DNA of 64,000 bases, from the NCBI RefSeq assembly GCF_958295425.1, contig NC_081154.1, forward strand, positions 19,157,364-19,221,363. Direction: 5' to 3'. The notes beneath the pieces were generated by a model. That model ran no database searches, was not told the origin of the DNA, and saw only the letters and a program-made list of their open reading frames with translations. This stretch comes from Solea solea. Its lineage: Eukaryota > Chordata > Actinopteri > Pleuronectiformes > Soleidae. Below, piece after piece: positions 34,343 through 64,000 of the stretch (positions within the stretch are counted from its first letter, which is position 1; each line of letters opens with the position of its first letter). The position numbers and the translations under genes are program-made.

Positions 34343-34520
34343 CCTGTAACTGAGAAAAAACTTTGTTAAAACAAGAAAAAAAAACTACGTAAACTAGCGT
34401 CCAGTAATAATTATTCTTTAAATAGATTAAATTATTTAGTTGTTTTTTTTCTCCGTATTATCAACATTTGTTCATTTGTGCATTAATCCCGACTTGGATC
34501 GTACCCAGTCCGAGCTTTCT

Positions 34521-34892
34521 TTAAAGGTCCAATACGCAATATTTTTGAGGATTTTTTTGTCGGGGAAAAAAAATAAAGATGGTAAGTTCAAAAGGGGGTA
34601 TCGTTTACCACTTTGATTTAAACTTGTCACAAGTAAAAACAAGACGGCTGGAAGTCGTACGAAGAATCCAGCTCAAGGCGGCTCTCTGGATTTCTGCAAT
34701 AAAGAGCTCTGCGAGCCGGTGTCATAGCTAGCCCTTCTTTTGCATGAACTGGACGTTATTTTAAAATGATGAACACGTAAAAATGGCACAATTGCTTACC
34801 TGCATTAACAGTCACAATATTTTTTGTTTGGGTCTTGACATGCTAGCTCAAAGGCGTGGGTCCTAACTTTTTTTTTCATATTGGACCTTTAA
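34521..34892. mobile_element. 372-bp TTAA-bounded MITE (AGGTCCAATA ends)
   Basis: TTAA-AGGTCCAATACG at the left is mirrored by ATATTGGACCT-TTAA at the right. Non-coding. Confidence 0.65.
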
Positions 34893-36925
34893 TTAAGGGG
34901 AAAAAAACTTTCGTCTTTAATCTTAGTTCTCTCGTGCCTGCGTGGTTTGATGTTCTGACAGTTAACGAGCTAACAGAAAACTTGCATTCTGAAGCAGACG
35001 ATGAGGTTTCCGATCCTCAGCGTCGACTCTTAACTGCTGCGTCCTCGCACCAAGCTAACTGGGACAAAGTTCATCATAAAAATGGCGCCATGTAAGCATC
35101 GTAAAACGACGAACACTGGTTAACGAACTTATTATGCATCGCATCGGTGATCCCGCAAAGATAGAAGTTCTTGTCATTAGCTTCAGTCACCAGACAGCAT
35201 CTGGCGCAATCTTCCAGCGTCCAATGTTGTGTCAAAAATGTCGGACAAATTAAATTAAGATGCGATTATTTCAACATACATTTTGCGTCGTTTGGAATAC
35301 ATGAGTGAAAATGTTACGTTTGTGAAAATGGCAAAGTCTGGACTAAATATGGGTCGGGAGAATCTTCCAGCGCCCTGATGTCGGACAAATTTACCTTTGC
35401 CGTATGTGCGGATAGAGGGCGGGGCATAAAAATTGCTATTCACTTCTGAAAGACGTCTTGACTCCTTGATTCATGCAATCGAACACAGCTAGCATTAACA
35501 CTAGCCGCAAGAGTGGAGTAGCCGGGTTGTTTACGATCTGGCTTGTCCAGTCGTGCTAAATATACGACGCAAAAAAAAGGTTTATTACGTTATTATGTAT
35601 GTTGTTTATTATTATTACACGACTGTTGGATCACATTGACTTTGATTTAGCTACGACTGAATATGTGTGTGTGTGTGTTTACCGAACCTACCGATCGCAT
35701 CGCACTCGATTTAACAAACGTAACAGTAGTAATATTTATACTTTATTATTTCACCGCTCACTACATTCAGACGGCGGCCATTTTCCCTCTGCCATGGGGT
35801 GGAAAAGCCGCGATCAATAGAATAACGTCATTTTCCTCGAGTGTTATGTTCAACTGAAGCTATAGCTAGCGTTCCTGGCTCCGGCTCCTCCGACGTCATG
35901 CATAGCTCATTCTTGTCTTATTAAGGCACTGTTTCCTCCTCCACCCGTTTTCCTTCATCTTTCACCCGTTCATCTGTCGTCCTCCTTCGATGCTAAGCTA
36001 ACGATCGCGCACAAATATTCCGGGTTTTTTTGCTGCTTTGGTATTGCTTTTTTTGTTTTTTGTGTGTTTTTGTCATGTGACTGACAAACGTACCGAGTTA
36101 GCCCTAGTTACGTAGCATTTGTGAAAGATAAAAAGTCCCACCCACGATATTAGCGTGCTACGCTACGATGGAACTGGACTTTGCTAGGACGTTAATCGTG
36201 GATTAAACCACTTTGTTTCAGGGGGAGATTTAATCCTTTATTCATTTGATCTTTAAAAACAACAGATAACGAAGGATTTCAGGTCACTCTCAGCTCGTTG
36301 GCAACTAAAATGTGTTGCTAACAAACAATCGTGGAGCTCAGATTGTGAGTGTGCATCGATTCAACTCTTGAGGCTGCGTTTCCGGTTTGATTATTATGTC
36401 GCAGAACCGTTGAATCAAGACGTCGCGTCTTCGTCTCAGTCCACGACCTTCATGTTCTCTTCAGGGTCAGATTTGTCGCAGAGCCGTCCACGCATCCGCT
36501 GCCTGAACCCACATGCAAACGTGCATTTTACACATTAAAAGTCCTAAAATGTCCTCCGCCTAACGTCCCTGTGTGTCCTTCAGGGAAGTGTCCTTGCTTC
36601 GTCGTGAATCCGCTCTCCTCCTTTGTCCGTTTTTTGTTTTTATTTTGCTTGATACTGTGAAAGAAGATAAAGCAAAGAAGTCAGAATCTATTGTACAGAA
36701 TACTATCTGCGATTTTTCTCTGTACAACGTCTTAGAAGCATTCCGAACAAAGTGTGCTGGACGTGTTGGGGGACAGAGGCTGGACGGTCTGGATGAAGAC
36801 GAGCTGGGATGAAGGCTGTTGAACCTGTTGTTTGGTAGAACAGGGAGTTTTATGAGGAAATGTTTGAGTGGGAAGCAGCAGGAAGGCGGAGTGACTCAGA
36901 AATCTGCTGCTCCACCAACGACAGA

Positions 36926-63825
<26,900 letters not shown>

Positions 63826-63892
63826 CTGTGAGTTCAACAGAAAACACTTTATTTACAGCACGCTTTTATTTTTATTATTTATGTTATGATAA

Positions 63893-63985
63893 CGCTTTTC
63901 CACGACCCAGTTCCAGCTCGACTCAGCACTTTTTTTTTGGTTTTTCCATCAGAACCGACACAAGAACCAAAGCAAACAATTCTGA
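63893..63985 (+). mobile_element. CTTTTCCA-type MITE start at the window edge
   Basis: GCTTTTCCACGACCCAGTTC, CAGCTCGACTCAGCAC and GGTTTTTCCATCAGAACCGA resemble the start of the teleost MITE at 11.1 kb. It is cut off by the window end. Confidence 0.45.
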
Positions 63986-64000
63986 ATTGTAGAGCAGGTA

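Larger units (their letters stand above)
30334..36925. other. Intergenic region between chrm3 and the ryr2 3' end
   Basis: No protein gene is visible. The region holds possible chrm3 5' exons, a SINE/LINE-type tail (30640-30735), two TTAA-bounded elements (33549-33839 and 34521-34892) and the ryr2 3' UTR next to 36926. Minus-strand AATAAA hexamers at 36638-36643 and 36237-36242 are candidate ryr2 polyadenylation signals. The stretch 35.1-36.5 kb is richer in CpG than its surroundings, but I could not assign it. Confidence 0.5.

Overview
The window is vertebrate nuclear DNA, almost certainly from a teleost. Genes are split by GT-AG introns. The intergenic DNA is AT-rich, with many microsatellites and fish-type SINE and MITE repeats. 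All four protein genes are on the minus strand. I identified them from remembered protein families and checked them by exon phase; I ran no database search.

Layout, left to right: (1) 192-4181, a single large coding exon of a ZNF518-type C2H2 zinc-finger protein (1,329 aa). (2) 4.2-14.2 kb, non-coding DNA holding the ZNF518 5' flank, a tandem ~0.5 kb duplication, a possible promoter near 9.3 kb and several transposon copies. (3) 14278-24400, formin-2 (fmn2): 19 in-frame exons, 1,502 codons; only the very short last exon is unaccounted for. (4) 28505-30333, a muscarinic M3-type acetylcholine receptor (chrm3): three coding exons, 539 aa. (5) 36926-63825, the 3' part of a cardiac-type ryanodine receptor (ryr2): 50 exons, 6,048 coding nt including the stop. 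This gives the C-terminal 2,015 residues from the helical core to the pore and stop codon; the 5' part lies beyond the window.

The transcription order ryr2, chrm3, fmn2 on one strand matches the human 1q43 block RYR2-CHRM3-FMN2. Here it is compressed to about 50 kb for the parts seen, so the formin is FMN2 rather than FMN1 and the receptor is M3 rather than M5. I do not recall ZNF518 being part of the human block, so its position may reflect a rearrangement in the fish lineage. The four genes do not form a pathway; they are neighbours by ancestry.

The most notable observations are: a Glu-to-Gln change directly after the GGGIGD selectivity filter of RyR2; two introns inside the CHRM3 coding region, one splitting the Arg codon of the DRY motif; a perfect 24-bp palindrome in a ryr2 intron; a SINE nested in an older repeat, with the uninterrupted repeat also in this window; a foldback MITE family in fmn2 and ryr2 introns; and three TTAA-bounded inverted-repeat elements between fmn2 and ryr2, one carrying a THAP-like fragment. 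I found no CRISPR array, rRNA, tRNA gene or new multi-gene system.
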